Position numbers and translations under genes: made by a program | Shown here: positions 17,287 through 25,856 of the stretch, piece by piece | Layout: every line of letters begins with the position of its first letter | How positions within the stretch are numbered: position 1 is the stretch's first letter | From: Opitutaceae bacterium | GTDB lineage: Bacteria > Verrucomicrobiota > Verrucomicrobiia > Opitutales > Opitutaceae | Length of the DNA: 33,446 nucleotides | Direction: 5' to 3' | NCBI GenBank assembly: GCA_026125215.1 | Contig: JAHCLN010000023.1 | Coordinates: forward strand, 1 to 33,446 | Notes under the pieces: model-generated | The model's input: the letters and a program-made list of their open reading frames with translations, nothing else | Databases searched by the model: none | What the model was told of the DNA's origin: nothing

Positions 17287-19245
17287 ATGCAAAAATTCGC
17301 CCCGGCTTCGCGCACTTCCTTCCTCCTTGGCTGGCTTGCATTCATCCTGCTTGGCGTCGCCGCGACGGCGCGTGACCTGCTGCCGATCGGGATTTTCTTC
17401 GACCAGCAATCCATCCAATCCGTCGTGATCTCACCCGACGGGACCAAGGTGGCGATGATCGCGCCCAACCAGGGCCGCTACAGCATCGCGGTCATGGATC
17501 TCAAGACGGGCGCCGTGACGGTGCCGGTGCATTTCAAGGACGAGAACATCCGCGGTGTGTTCTGGAAGGGCAACGACCGGCTGCTGTTCACCTCCGCGAT
17601 TGCGGGCCACGAGGTGCCGCTGCTGGCCTCCATCGATGTCAACGGCCGCGGCTTGCGCCGCATCCTGGAGCCGCGCCGCACGCCGGACGACTTTTCCATT
17701 TTCTTCGGGAATCTGGTGGACCGCTTCCCGGCCAATGAGGATCAGATTCTGATCACCGGCTACACGGACCAGCATGACGCGCGCAAAATCAATCCCAGCT
17801 CTCCGGTTGGCAGCACGCCCAGCGTCTACCGGGTCAATGTGAAGACCGGTCGGCGCCTGCCGGTGGTGGGGCTGGACCGCGGCGTGTCGGCCGGCTGGTT
17901 CGACCGCGATGGCAACCAGCGGATGACCACGCAACAAGAAGGGCTCCAGACCCTGGTCCGGGTGCGTGAGCGCAACGACCAGCCCTGGCGGACCATCAAG
18001 ACCTTTGAACTGGCGGACGAGCGATGGCGTATCGCCGGGATGTCGGACAACGGTGAGACGGCCTATATCATCGATTACACCGAGGCGGACCGCGGGGCGC
18101 TCAAAGCTCTCAATGTCCGCAGCGGAGAGTTTACCGCCACCCTGTTTGAGCCGCCGGCCGGTGAGATCCAGAATATTATCCGTTCGCCCAAGCGGGATCG
18201 AATCCTGGGCGTGGTTTACGAGGGGGTTGATATCCGGTATCACTGGTTCGACCCGCAATGGGCCGCCATGATGCAGGCCGTGACGGCGCAGTTTCCCCGG
18301 CATGTTGTGCTGCTGACCTCGATCGCGGATGATGAGAAGCGGTTTGTCGTGCGCACTTTTTCCGACCGCGATCCCGGCCACTATTACCTAGTGGAGATGG
18401 GCCCGGCGGGGTTGCGTCTGCAAAGCATCACCCCGGCGCGGCCGGCGATCAAACCCGAGCAAATGGCGGCGATGCAGCCGATCCAATACACCGCGCGCGA
18501 TGGGCTCGTCATCCATGGCTACCTGACCAAGCCCGTCGGCAGCGAGGGCAAGCGGGTTCCGCTGCTGATCATGCCGCACGGCGGGCCTTTCGGCCCGCGC
18601 GATTCGTGGGGCTTCAATCCCGAGGTCCAGTTTCTGGCGAACCGCGGCTATGCTGTGTTGCAGCCCAATTTCCGTGGCTCCGGCGGCTACGGCCTGTCCT
18701 TCATGCACGCGGGCTACCAGGAATGGGGCGGCAAAATGCAGGACGACCTGACCGATGCGGTGAAGTGGGCCATTGACCAGGGTCATGCCGATCCGTCGCA
18801 GGTGGGCATCATCGGCGCGAGTTACGGTGGCTACGCCGCCTTGGCCGGCTTGGTTTTCACGCCCGAACTCTATCGCGTGGGTATCAATTACGTGGGTGTT
18901 TCCGATTTGCGGCTGATCACCCGTTACGATCTCGCCGGTGGCCGGGCTGATACGGCTTGGCAGGATCGGGCCATCGGCCGGGACCCCGCCATGCTGAAGG
19001 AGCGTTCGCCGGTGGAGCATGTGGCCAATATTCGGGTGCCCTCGTTTCATGCCTACGGCCGAAACGATCCCCGGGTGCGGTTTGAGAACTGGGAGGTGTT
19101 GGAACGCGAACTCAAGCGGCACAACAAGCCCTACGAAGTCCAAATCGAGACCAAAGAAGGTCATGGTTTTGAGAAGGAGGAAGCGGCGCTCAAGTTCTAC
19201 GGCGCGGTGGAGCAGTTTCTCACCAAGCACATGCCGGCCAACTGA
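17287..19245 (+). CDS. Secreted S9-family prolyl-oligopeptidase-like peptidase
   Basis: A 652-residue serine peptidase. The start at 17287 gives a signal peptide (residues 1-29, ending AATA); the open frame upstream runs through the terminator and is not coding. Residues 30-400 look like a beta-propeller (for example SVVISPDGTKVAMI). Residues 415-652 form the alpha/beta-hydrolase: PHGGPFGPRD for the oxyanion region, nucleophile Ser512 in GASYGG, Asp594 in GRNDPRV and His626 in EGHGF. This is the acylaminoacyl-peptidase/DPP-like S9C type. It would cleave short peptides in the periplasm or outside. It sits 40 nt after the terminator of the TonB receptor gene and meets the GH20 gene tail-to-tail, only 10 nt apart. 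No Shine-Dalgarno is present. Confidence 0.92.
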   Translation: MQKFAPASRTSFLLGWLAFILLGVAATARDLLPIGIFFDQQSIQSVVISPDGTKVAMIAPNQGRYSIAVMDLKTGAVTVPVHFKDENIRGVFWKGNDRLLFTSAIAGHEVPLLASIDVNGRGLRRILEPRRTPDDFSIFFGNLVDRFPANEDQILITGYTDQHDARKINPSSPVGSTPSVYRVNVKTGRRLPVVGLDRGVSAGWFDRDGNQRMTTQQEGLQTLVRVRERNDQPWRTIKTFELADERWRIAGMSDNGETAYIIDYTEADRGALKALNVRSGEFTATLFEPPAGEIQNIIRSPKRDRILGVVYEGVDIRYHWFDPQWAAMMQAVTAQFPRHVVLLTSIADDEKRFVVRTFSDRDPGHYYLVEMGPAGLRLQSITPARPAIKPEQMAAMQPIQYTARDGLVIHGYLTKPVGSEGKRVPLLIMPHGGPFGPRDSWGFNPEVQFLANRGYAVLQPNFRGSGGYGLSFMHAGYQEWGGKMQDDLTDAVKWAIDQGHADPSQVGIIGASYGGYAALAGLVFTPELYRVGINYVGVSDLRLITRYDLAGGRADTAWQDRAIGRDPAMLKERSPVEHVANIRVPSFHAYGRNDPRVRFENWEVLERELKRHNKPYEVQIETKEGHGFEKEEAALKFYGAVEQFLTKHMPAN

Positions 19246-19255
19246 GCCGGCGGGC

Positions 19256-21127
19256 TCAACGGGTCGCCGGCCAGTTGAGCGGCCACGTGTCCTGCACCTT
19301 GGTCCAGTCCAACTCGGGCAGCCCGGCCGTGGGGGCGCTTTGGCCGAGTAGTTTCGATCGCGGGCTCAATCGCCAAATCTTCCGGCCGCGGCGCAGCTCG
19401 ACCCGTTCCACCCGCACCTGGCCCACGCCCCGCAGCACGAGACGCAGCTTGGGCGGCTGGGCCGGGTCGCCGGGGCACGTGATCGGGGCGGCGTGTTCAC
19501 GGATGAAAGGTCCCCGCGGCCGTGCGGCCCGGGTTTGGAACTCGATGGTCAGACAACTTTGGACCGGCTGCCAGGAACCGTCGTCGGACTGCTGCTCCAC
19601 GCCGACCTGTTGCAACGCCGGGGCGAAGTTGCGCACGGCGTAGCACAACTGCCAGGGGCCGCCAAAAACCGGTTCGCCCCGCTGCCAGGCGTGGAAACGT
19701 TCTGCGTCCTGCCGGAGAATACACTCGTTGGCACCGCGCACCCGATGGTCGCGGGTAAAGTGCCACATCGCGCGCACGGCCCGCTGCCCGACCCGGAGGG
19801 CTTTGACGTAGTTGCGGGCGGCGATCCGGATCGCGCTGGTGGTCTTTGGGCCGGCCGCCCGGGCGGCTTGGCGCAGGAACAGTTCACGCACCGCCAGATA
19901 GTGGCGGAATTCCACGCTTGTGCGCAGCGGGGCCGGCAACCGGCGTGAGTCGCGCAACAGTTTGGAGAAATGCCGGACTTCCTGCCGGTAGGGAGCCAAG
20001 GATTCGCGGCGGGAAACGGTGTCCCAGCGTTCATTCGCCTGCCACCGCGGATAACCGCTGAAAGGATGGCGATCGCAGGCCAGCGCCACCTGGGCGGACT
20101 TGCGGGCGGAAGTTTTGCCAAACACCCGCGCGAAACCGCGCGTCAGCATCTCCCGGGGTTCGGTCACCGCCGGCTCCAGCCACAGGGAGGCCGCGGCGGC
20201 ATCCACCACGGTTGTCATTTCCATCGCCAGCCGGAACGGTTCCCACGAGGTGACCAGCAGGCCGGTGGTGCCGATGCGGGCGCCGTGCCGCCACCACGAC
20301 AGGATGTTGTCGAGGCGGTCGGTGAAGTGGGGCAGCGGTTCGTAGCGGGCGGAGCCGTTCATCGGGCAGCCCCAGACTTCGAAGCCGCGGGCGCGGAGAC
20401 GTTCGCCGAGATCGTTTTCGGCGAAGTTGAACAGCTCGACCCGCGGCCGGCGGCGAAAGCCGTAGTAATACCATTCGTAAATGATGAGGTCCGGCGGCAG
20501 CAGTTCGATGGCCTCCGGCAGAAAATAAAGCATGTCGCCCCACATGCCCATCCGCAGCCCGAGTTTCCGGGTGAGGTCGCGGAGCCGGTTTACGTGACCG
20601 GCAAAGTGTGCGCCGAGCCCGATGCGGGCGATTTCCTCACGGCTGAGCGGATGCCGGCCGAGATGAAACGACTCGTCGAGGCCCACATGCACCTTGCCCG
20701 TGGTGCAGAAAGGCTGCATGTCGCGCAGCAGTTTTTCCGCGATCTCCAGGGCGCGCGGATGCAGCGGGCAGATCTGGCCGGAAGGCAGCGGCGAGCCTTC
20801 GGGGCCGGTGAGTTCGTTGAGCTCGCGCAACGCGGGCACCTTGATGAGGTATTGCGTGTGGCCGAGCAGATTGACGATGGGCACGACCCCGATGCCGTGG
20901 CGTGACGCGGTTTTCACCAGCCGCTCCATCTGGCGGTAAGAATAGGCGTCGCGGCGTGCGACCCCGGGCACGCGGGGAAATTCCACCGCGTCCTCCAGGT
21001 GCAGATAGAGCTCCTGATAACCCCAGTCGGCATAGCGCGGCAACTGCGCCAACAGCCAGTCGAGGCGCTCGACCTGGCGGCCGAGATCCCACTGAAAGGC
21101 GCGGACCGGGTGATGAGGTTGCGGCAT
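19256..21127 (-). CDS. GH20-like beta-N-acetylhexosaminidase
   Basis: A 623-residue protein resembling glycoside hydrolase family 20. The start MPQPHHPVRAFQWDLGRQVE leads into a TIM-barrel-like part (about 8-350). GH20 enzymes use an Asp-Glu pair, and KVHVGLDESFHLG (Asp151-Glu152) fits it. Nearby strands YQELYLHLEDA, GIGVVPIVNLLGHTQYL and LRMGMWGDML also fit. GH20 removes terminal GlcNAc or GalNAc from chitin, glycans or peptidoglycan fragments. The C-terminal third (about 360-623) is Arg-rich and not recognised. There is no signal peptide, so it appears cytoplasmic, suggesting work on imported or recycled sugars. Substrate is not determined. It is divergent from the MOSC gene and convergent with the S9 peptidase gene. 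Confidence 0.7.
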   Translation of the reverse strand: MPQPHHPVRAFQWDLGRQVERLDWLLAQLPRYADWGYQELYLHLEDAVEFPRVPGVARRDAYSYRQMERLVKTASRHGIGVVPIVNLLGHTQYLIKVPALRELNELTGPEGSPLPSGQICPLHPRALEIAEKLLRDMQPFCTTGKVHVGLDESFHLGRHPLSREEIARIGLGAHFAGHVNRLRDLTRKLGLRMGMWGDMLYFLPEAIELLPPDLIIYEWYYYGFRRRPRVELFNFAENDLGERLRARGFEVWGCPMNGSARYEPLPHFTDRLDNILSWWRHGARIGTTGLLVTSWEPFRLAMEMTTVVDAAAASLWLEPAVTEPREMLTRGFARVFGKTSARKSAQVALACDRHPFSGYPRWQANERWDTVSRRESLAPYRQEVRHFSKLLRDSRRLPAPLRTSVEFRHYLAVRELFLRQAARAAGPKTTSAIRIAARNYVKALRVGQRAVRAMWHFTRDHRVRGANECILRQDAERFHAWQRGEPVFGGPWQLCYAVRNFAPALQQVGVEQQSDDGSWQPVQSCLTIEFQTRAARPRGPFIREHAAPITCPGDPAQPPKLRLVLRGVGQVRVERVELRRGRKIWRLSPRSKLLGQSAPTAGLPELDWTKVQDTWPLNWPATR

Positions 21128-21146
21128 GGTGCGAGTTATCCGGGTC

Positions 21147-21176
21147 TTGAACCGGAGGTAAAGCCCGCGCTAGTTT
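21147..21176 (+). promoter_or_regulatory. Sigma-70-like promoter before the MOSC gene
   Basis: TTGAAC (21147-21152) and TAGTTT (21171-21176) are 18 nt apart. The predicted start near 21183 is only a few nt before the likely GTG start codons (21185 or 21191), giving a leaderless or very short leader. The nearby GGAGG at 21154-21158 lies between the two boxes and would not be in the transcript. Confidence 0.4.
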
Positions 21177-21190
21177 TCCCGGACGTGCAG

Positions 21191-21697
21191 GTGCAAATCC
21201 ACCAGATCTATGTCTCACCCGGGCACAACTACTTCGGGCATCACGGCCAACCGGCCGGGGAAAATCCCATTGTGCCCGTGGATCGGGTGACCTGCCGCGC
21301 CGGGCGCGGCTTGGAGGGCGACCGGTTTTTTGACTACAAGCCCGACTACAAAGGGCAGGTGACATTTTTTGCGTGGGAAGTGTATGAGGCGATCAAACGT
21401 GAGCTGAATGTGCCCGAACTTTCCGCGGGCGCCTTCCGGCGCAACGTCCTTGTGTCGGGCATGGACCTTGCCGCCTTGATCGGCCGGACCTTCCGGCTGG
21501 GCGGGGTGGATTTCGAAGGCACGGCCGAAGCCAAGCCCTGCTATTGGATGGAGCAGGCAGTGGCGCCGGGAGCAGAGGCCTGGCTGCGCGGGCAGGGCGG
21601 TCTGCGCGCGAAAATCCTCAGCGACGGCGTGCTGGTGCCGGGGCCGGTCCGCTGCGCGGTGCTGGAGCCGCGGCTCAACCCTGCTGCTGCCGGATAA
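21191..21697 (+). CDS. MOSC domain protein
   Basis: A 168-residue MOSC domain (the C-terminal fold of molybdenum cofactor sulfurases, also found alone in YiiM/YuaD-like proteins). Visible blocks are [35 protein letters not shown] and the motif Cys in [10 protein letters not shown], which in the family carries or receives sulfur. MOSC proteins bind molybdenum cofactor or act in detoxification of N-hydroxylated compounds; the exact job is unclear. The frame is open from 20999, but that part overlaps the GH20 gene, so a GTG start is chosen: 21191 gives [22 protein letters not shown] at 21185 is equally possible. Its 3' end overlaps the transaldolase gene by 23 nt, tail-to-tail. Confidence 0.8.
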   Translation: MQIHQIYVSPGHNYFGHHGQPAGENPIVPVDRVTCRAGRGLEGDRFFDYKPDYKGQVTFFAWEVYEAIKRELNVPELSAGAFRRNVLVSGMDLAALIGRTFRLGGVDFEGTAEAKPCYWMEQAVAPGAEAWLRGQGGLRAKILSDGVLVPGPVRCAVLEPRLNPAAAG

Positions 21698-22622
21698 GGT
21701 TCTCCAATTTCACGATATCGGCGGAGAACAGCCGGATGCCCTCGGCGGTCTTTTCCGTGGCCATGGCATCCTCGTTGAGCGCGAACCGGAAGGTCTTTTC
21801 GTCAAACGTAACCTTCGCCAGCTCGGCCGCGGCCGCCTTGCCCGGATCGAGCTTGCGGGTGATGGGCTCGGTGGCTCCCTGAAGCTCGCCGAGCAGGGCC
21901 GGCGCGATGGTGAGCAGGTCGCAGCCGGCGAGTTCGAGGATCTCGCCCTTGTTGCGGAAGCTCGCGCCCATGACCTCGGTGGCGTGGCCGAATTTCTTGT
22001 AGTAGGTGTAGATCTGCGTGACGGATTGCACGCCGGGATCATCGGCACCGGTGAATTCCTTGCCGGTGTTTTTCCGGTGCCAGTCGAGAATGCGGCCGAC
22101 AAAAGGCGAGATGAGCCGCACGCCGGCCTCGGCGCAGGCCACGGCCTGGGCGAAGGAGAAAAGCAGCGTCAGGTTGCAATGGATGCCTTCCTTTTCGAGC
22201 ACCTCGGCGGCCTTGATGCCCTCCCAGGTCGAGGCGATCTTGATCAGGACGCGCTCGCGCGGCGTGCCGGATTTTTCGTAGAGCGCGATGATCTCGCGGG
22301 CCTTGGCCACGGTGCCGTCGCGGTCGAAGGACAGCCGGGCGTCCACCTCCGTGGAGACGCGGCCGGGGACAATCTTCAGAATCTCCAAGCCAAACAGCAC
22401 CAGCAGCCGGTCGATGGTCGTGGCCAGCGCGGCGCCCGTGCCGGCGTCCTTGCGCGCCCGCTCCACCAACCAGGCGTAGTCGGGCATGCCGGCGGCTTTC
22501 AGGATCAGGCTCGGGTTGGTGGTGGCGTCCTGCGGCGCGTAGGCCTTCATGCTGGCGAAGTCGCCGGTGTCGGCCACCACCTTGGTGAACTGCTTGAGTT
22601 GATCGAGTTGGGATGCGGGCAT
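21675..22622 (-). CDS. tal: Transaldolase
   Basis: A 315-residue class I transaldolase of the TalA/TalB type, moving a dihydroxyacetone unit between sugar phosphates in the non-oxidative pentose phosphate pathway. The Schiff-base Lys is Lys128 in [12 protein letters not shown]. Other family blocks are [10 protein letters not shown] (near 32-41), [11 protein letters not shown] and [20 protein letters not shown]. Length fits E. coli TalB (317). The gene starts 6 nt after the nucleotidyltransferase stop, so the two are probably cotranscribed. Its end overlaps the convergent MOSC gene by 23 nt. No Shine-Dalgarno is visible. Confidence 0.96.
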   Translation of the reverse strand: MPASQLDQLKQFTKVVADTGDFASMKAYAPQDATTNPSLILKAAGMPDYAWLVERARKDAGTGAALATTIDRLLVLFGLEILKIVPGRVSTEVDARLSFDRDGTVAKAREIIALYEKSGTPRERVLIKIASTWEGIKAAEVLEKEGIHCNLTLLFSFAQAVACAEAGVRLISPFVGRILDWHRKNTGKEFTGADDPGVQSVTQIYTYYKKFGHATEVMGASFRNKGEILELAGCDLLTIAPALLGELQGATEPITRKLDPGKAAAAELAKVTFDEKTFRFALNEDAMATEKTAEGIRLFSADIVKLENLIRQQQG

Positions 22623-22628
22623 GGTGGG

Positions 22629-24032
22629 TCAGGTTAAAGCGGCGGGATGATCGCGCAAATAATTTTGCAGCCACGCGAGGCCGCCCGCCTCGTCGGCGAA
22701 GGCGCCGTCCAGCTGGGCCTCAAACGCCGCGTCGAGCACGGGCTTGAAACCGGCGCCGGGCCGGTGGCCGAGCTGGATGAGGTGCCGGCCAAAGAGCAGT
22801 GGCCTGGGCGCGGCGCTTTCGAGGGCCAGCGCGTGGGCGCGTGCCACCAGTTCATCAATCCGGGCGTGCGTTTCGGGCGATTGCAGCGGCGGCCGCCCGT
22901 TGCTGTCGGCCCGCATCACGGCGGCCAACTCGTCGATGGTGGCCGGATGCAGGCGCCGGGCGAGGCGGCGGACACTGGTGTCGGAGAAGGTGGTCTGGCC
23001 GTGATGATGCGCGAGGTGATTGACCACCAGGGCGCTCACCGGGGCGTCAAATTCCAGCGGCGCACCGATGCGGCGCAAGAAGGCGGCGGCAATCGGGCCG
23101 CCCGCGGCTTCGTGCCCCGGACTGATCCAGCGCATTACGCCGCGGCGTTCGGCGTAGGCGGTGGTGGCGGGTTTGCCGAAATCGTGCGCCAGCACCGCGA
23201 ACATGAGCCGCTTGCGGGTGGGTGGTGCCGCCGCCTGCCATGCCGGCAGGGCCGTCAAGGCGTCGAGGCAACATTGCGTGTGGGCGAAGACATCGCCTTC
23301 GGGGTGCCACTCGGGATCCTGGCGGCAGCCCCGCAGCGCGGCGATTTCCGGAAAGTGCCGCAGCCAGCCGGTCTCTTCGAGGACGATGAGCCCGCGGGAG
23401 GGCCGGGTGGATTTCACGGCCCACTTTTCCCACTCGGCCCAGACCCGTTCGACCGGCAGTTCACCATAGCTGTCCGCGATCCGGCGGCAGAGAGCGGCGG
23501 TTTCCGGGGCGAGGGTAAAATCAAAACGGGCCGCCAGCTGCATCGCCCGGAGCACCCGCAGGGGATCCTCGGTGAAGGCATCACCGGTGTGTCGCAGCAC
23601 CCGCGCCCGCAGGTCGGCCTGTCCGCCGTGGGGATCGATGATCTCGCCGGTGAAGGGATCGCAGGCGATCGCATTGAGGGTGAAGTCGCGCCGGGCGGCG
23701 GCTTCGGCGTCGCTCAACGCGGGATCGGGCGCCACGGCAAAGCCGCGGTGGCCGGCGCCGGTTTTTGATTCCCGCCGCGGCAGGCTGAAATCGTATTCGT
23801 GGTTTCCGCGGCGCAGCTTGATGACGCCGAAACTGCGGCCGACCACATCGGTGGCCCCGAAGGGGGCCAGCGTGTGATGCAGGGTCTCGAAATCCACGCC
23901 GGCCACCTCGATGTCGAAGTCGTGGCTGCCCAGCCCCAGCAGCCAGTCGCGCACCCCGCCGCCGACCAGCCGCGGGCGGCCCACGCGGCGCACGGCTTCC
24001 AGGACGGCTCGCAGGTCGGGTGGCAGGTGCAT
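22629..24032 (-). CDS. cca: CCA tRNA nucleotidyltransferase / poly(A) polymerase family, with HD domain
   Basis: A 467-residue class II nucleotidyltransferase. The head has RLVGGGVRDWLLG and the metal-binding HDFDIEV (Asp38, Asp40). The neck has RRDFTLNAIA and EDPLRVLRAMQLAARFDF, which bind the nucleotide and tRNA. A C-terminal HD phosphohydrolase-like domain follows (about 245-370): VFAHTQCCLDAL, then VLAHDFGKP (His283, Asp284). The HD domain favours an E. coli-type CCA enzyme over PcnB, but without a search the choice between CCA-adding and poly(A) activity is not certain. The start at 24032 leads straight into the head domain; an open frame upstream overlaps the DUF423 gene. It is 7 nt after the DUF423 stop and 6 nt before transaldolase. 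Confidence 0.88.
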   Translation of the reverse strand: MHLPPDLRAVLEAVRRVGRPRLVGGGVRDWLLGLGSHDFDIEVAGVDFETLHHTLAPFGATDVVGRSFGVIKLRRGNHEYDFSLPRRESKTGAGHRGFAVAPDPALSDAEAAARRDFTLNAIACDPFTGEIIDPHGGQADLRARVLRHTGDAFTEDPLRVLRAMQLAARFDFTLAPETAALCRRIADSYGELPVERVWAEWEKWAVKSTRPSRGLIVLEETGWLRHFPEIAALRGCRQDPEWHPEGDVFAHTQCCLDALTALPAWQAAAPPTRKRLMFAVLAHDFGKPATTAYAERRGVMRWISPGHEAAGGPIAAAFLRRIGAPLEFDAPVSALVVNHLAHHHGQTTFSDTSVRRLARRLHPATIDELAAVMRADSNGRPPLQSPETHARIDELVARAHALALESAAPRPLLFGRHLIQLGHRPGAGFKPVLDAAFEAQLDGAFADEAGGLAWLQNYLRDHPAALT

Positions 24033-24039
24033 GGTCGGG

Positions 24040-24456
24040 CTACGGGCGCGCAGGCTTTGGGCCGAAAATCGCTTCCAGCAGCAAAAGCCCCCAGCCGCCG
24101 ACCAGCAGCAGGCCGCCGACCGGAGTAACGGGTCCGAGCCACCGCGGCCCGCCGAGTGCGAGCACATAGATGGAACCGGAGAAAAATCCCACGCCCAGAA
24201 CCAACAGGCCGGCCGCCCGGGCTGTCCGCCGGTTTTTGTCCCCGGCATTCAGCTTCCACCACAGGGCGACAAACAACAGCACCACGGCGTGGATAAGCTG
24301 ATACTGCACCGCGGTTTCCCAGTTCCCGTGGGTGCCAAAGGCATCGAGCCGCTGGCGCAGCGAACCATGGGCGCCCGCGGCGCCCAGCACCACGCCGGTG
24401 AGCCCGAAAATCGCCGCGCAGAGGAAGGGAAATCGGTATGACATCAAAAAATTCAT
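24040..24456 (-). CDS. DUF423 (YgdD-like) membrane protein
   Basis: A 138-residue inner-membrane protein with about four hydrophobic helices. The DUF423 signature is present: GAAGAHGSLRQRLDAFG, then WETAVQYQLIHAVVLL, and near the end GSIYVLALGGPRWLGPVTPVGG. Members are small conserved proteins of unknown role. The start may be either ATG 24456 (MNFLMS) or the fifth codon (24444). It heads the minus-strand unit DUF423-cca-tal, with 7-nt and 6-nt gaps, and is divergent from the TorF-like gene. Confidence 0.92.
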   Translation of the reverse strand: MNFLMSYRFPFLCAAIFGLTGVVLGAAGAHGSLRQRLDAFGTHGNWETAVQYQLIHAVVLLFVALWWKLNAGDKNRRTARAAGLLVLGVGFFSGSIYVLALGGPRWLGPVTPVGGLLLVGGWGLLLLEAIFGPKPARP

Positions 24457-24510
24457 GAACTGGCCCGGGGATTGCTGAACCGGCGTTTGTTTGTCCGGTC
24501 ATTCAATCCA

Positions 24511-24555
24511 CAAGGCAGGGTCTGGCAAAGCCAGTCTTTGACAAGCCCCGCCTTG
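24511..24555 (+). promoter_or_regulatory. Nested inverted repeat upstream of the TorF-like gene
   Basis: An outer stem pairs 24511-24520 with 24546-24555 (nine of ten positions; CAAGGC with GCCTTG at its base). Inside is a perfect hairpin CTGGC-AAA-GCCAG (24522-24534). A perfect TTGACA lies at 24538-24543 in the internal loop, but the nearest -10-like word (TAGCAA, 24574) is 30 nt away. It could be an operator or, if transcription starts upstream, a folded leader. Confidence 0.4.
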
Positions 24556-24599
24556 CTGAACGTCAGGCATCCCTAGCAAACCCAGAAAACTACCATACC

Positions 24600-25307
24600 A
24601 TGAAGAAGACAGTCCTCATCATCGCAGCCTTGGCTGCGAGTCTCAGCCTCCGCGCCGAGGAAGCTCCGCAGTCCTCCTACAGCGTGACGGTTGATTTTCC
24701 CTACGTCTCAACCTACGTGTTCCGCGGCGTGCAGCTCGCCGAAGGCTCCCTCCAGCCCTCGGTGGAACTGTCGGCCGGCGATTTCACCGTCGGCTTCTGG
24801 ACCTCCCAGCCGCTGACCAGCAACATTGACAACGAGCTCGGCTTCTACGGCAGCTACGGGTTCAGCCTCTCGGATACCTGGAGCGTGGATACCGGCGTCT
24901 GGGTGTATTACTACCCCGAACTCGACGGCAACCTGGGCCTGGATCGCACCACCTGGGAGCCCTACATCGGCCTGAGCGGCGAGGTGGGCGGCTTCTCGCC
25001 CGGCGTTTATCTGTATTACGATGCCACGCTCAAGGTCTTCACCTACGAAGGCCAGCTCGGCTACAGCGTGGCGCTGGCACCGGCCGGCGCCTCGCTGGAC
25101 TTCAGCGCCACGCTCGGTCGCGTCGATCCGGATGCCGGCGGTGGCTACACCTACTACAGCCTCGGCGTCAGCACGCCGTTCACGCTGTCGGACAGCGCCA
25201 CCCTGACCGTGGGTCTCAACTACACCCACAACAACATCCCGGGCGGCGACGCCTTCGGCGAAACCAGCCATGTCTACGGCACGATCGGCATCACCGTCGG
25301 ATTCTGA
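24600..25307 (+). CDS. TorF-like outer-membrane beta-barrel protein
   Basis: A 235-residue protein with a short signal peptide (residues 1-19, ending LRA). The mature part is aromatic- and Gly-rich with alternating strands and ends ITVGF, a terminal Phe as in outer-membrane barrels. The motif VDFPYVSTYVFRGVQLAEGSLQPSVELS is typical of the TorF/TIGR02001 family, small barrel proteins of unclear function, some associated with metal or thiosulfate responses; these links are not tested here. Codon use is strongly C-ending, like the TonB receptor, suggesting high expression. It has its own terminator. There is no Shine-Dalgarno. Confidence 0.8.
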   Translation: MKKTVLIIAALAASLSLRAEEAPQSSYSVTVDFPYVSTYVFRGVQLAEGSLQPSVELSAGDFTVGFWTSQPLTSNIDNELGFYGSYGFSLSDTWSVDTGVWVYYYPELDGNLGLDRTTWEPYIGLSGEVGGFSPGVYLYYDATLKVFTYEGQLGYSVALAPAGASLDFSATLGRVDPDAGGGYTYYSLGVSTPFTLSDSATLTVGLNYTHNNIPGGDAFGETSHVYGTIGITVGF

Positions 25308-25334
25308 TCCAAGTTCCCGCTGACCAGTGAATTG

Positions 25335-25363
25335 ACCCGCCCCGGCCACGGGGCGGGTTTTTT
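25335..25363 (+). terminator. Intrinsic terminator after the TorF-like gene
   Basis: ACCCGCCCC (25335-25343) and its exact complement GGGGCGGGT (25350-25358) enclose a 6-nt loop and run into six Ts (25358-25363). Confidence 0.93.
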
Positions 25364-25376
25364 GCCATCAAAACGT

Positions 25377-25404
25377 TTGACAGTCTCTTTGCAGACCCTA
25401 GCTA
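25377..25404 (+). promoter_or_regulatory. Promoter of rplM-rpsI with very short leader
   Basis: A perfect TTGACA (25377-25382) is followed after 16 nt by TAGCTA (25399-25404). The expected start near 25411 leaves about 9 nt before the rplM ATG at 25420, too short for a Shine-Dalgarno, and none is seen in the pyrimidine-rich TCTTTTCCC. Confidence 0.6.
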
Positions 25405-25419
25405 TTGGCCTCTTTTCCC

Positions 25420-25848
25420 ATGAAAACGTTCCTCGCCAAAAAGGAGACGGTGCAACCCAAGTGGCATCTGATTGATGCCGATGGGCAGGTGCTCGGTCGT
25501 CTCGCCGTGAAAGCCGCCAACATCATCCGCGGCCGCCACAAAGCTTCCTACACCCCGCACGTCGACACGGGCGACTACGTCGTGATCATCAACGCCGAGA
25601 AGGTGGTCCTCACCGGCAAGAAGGAAGAGACCAACGAATACATGTTTTTCTCCGGCTTCGTCGGCGGCGAGAGCTACCGCAAGCTGTCCCTCATGCGCGA
25701 GAAGCACCCCGAGTTCATCATCGAGCACGCCGTCAAGGGCATGCTGCCCAAGAACCGGCTGGCCGCCAAGATGCTGACCAAGCTGCGCGTATTCGCCGGC
25801 CCGACGCATTCGCACGAGGCGCAGAACCCCGTCAAAGTTTCCGTCTGA
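25420..25848 (+). CDS. rplM: 50S ribosomal protein L13
   Basis: A 142-residue protein, the same length as E. coli L13. It opens [20 protein letters not shown] and continues [18 protein letters not shown], the family N-terminus; [19 protein letters not shown] near the end is also diagnostic. An ATG at 25405 would add five residues overlapping the promoter -10 region, so 25420 is preferred. It is followed by rpsI after 8 nt, the conserved operon order. Confidence 0.97.
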   Translation: MKTFLAKKETVQPKWHLIDADGQVLGRLAVKAANIIRGRHKASYTPHVDTGDYVVIINAEKVVLTGKKEETNEYMFFSGFVGGESYRKLSLMREKHPEFIIEHAVKGMLPKNRLAAKMLTKLRVFAGPTHSHEAQNPVKVSV

Positions 25849-25856
25849 TCCGCCCC

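Noticed and set aside
24538-24579. TTGACA with TAGCAA as the promoter of the TorF-like gene
   Set aside because: The spacing is 30 nt, far outside the usual 15-19 nt; the two words cannot be one promoter.
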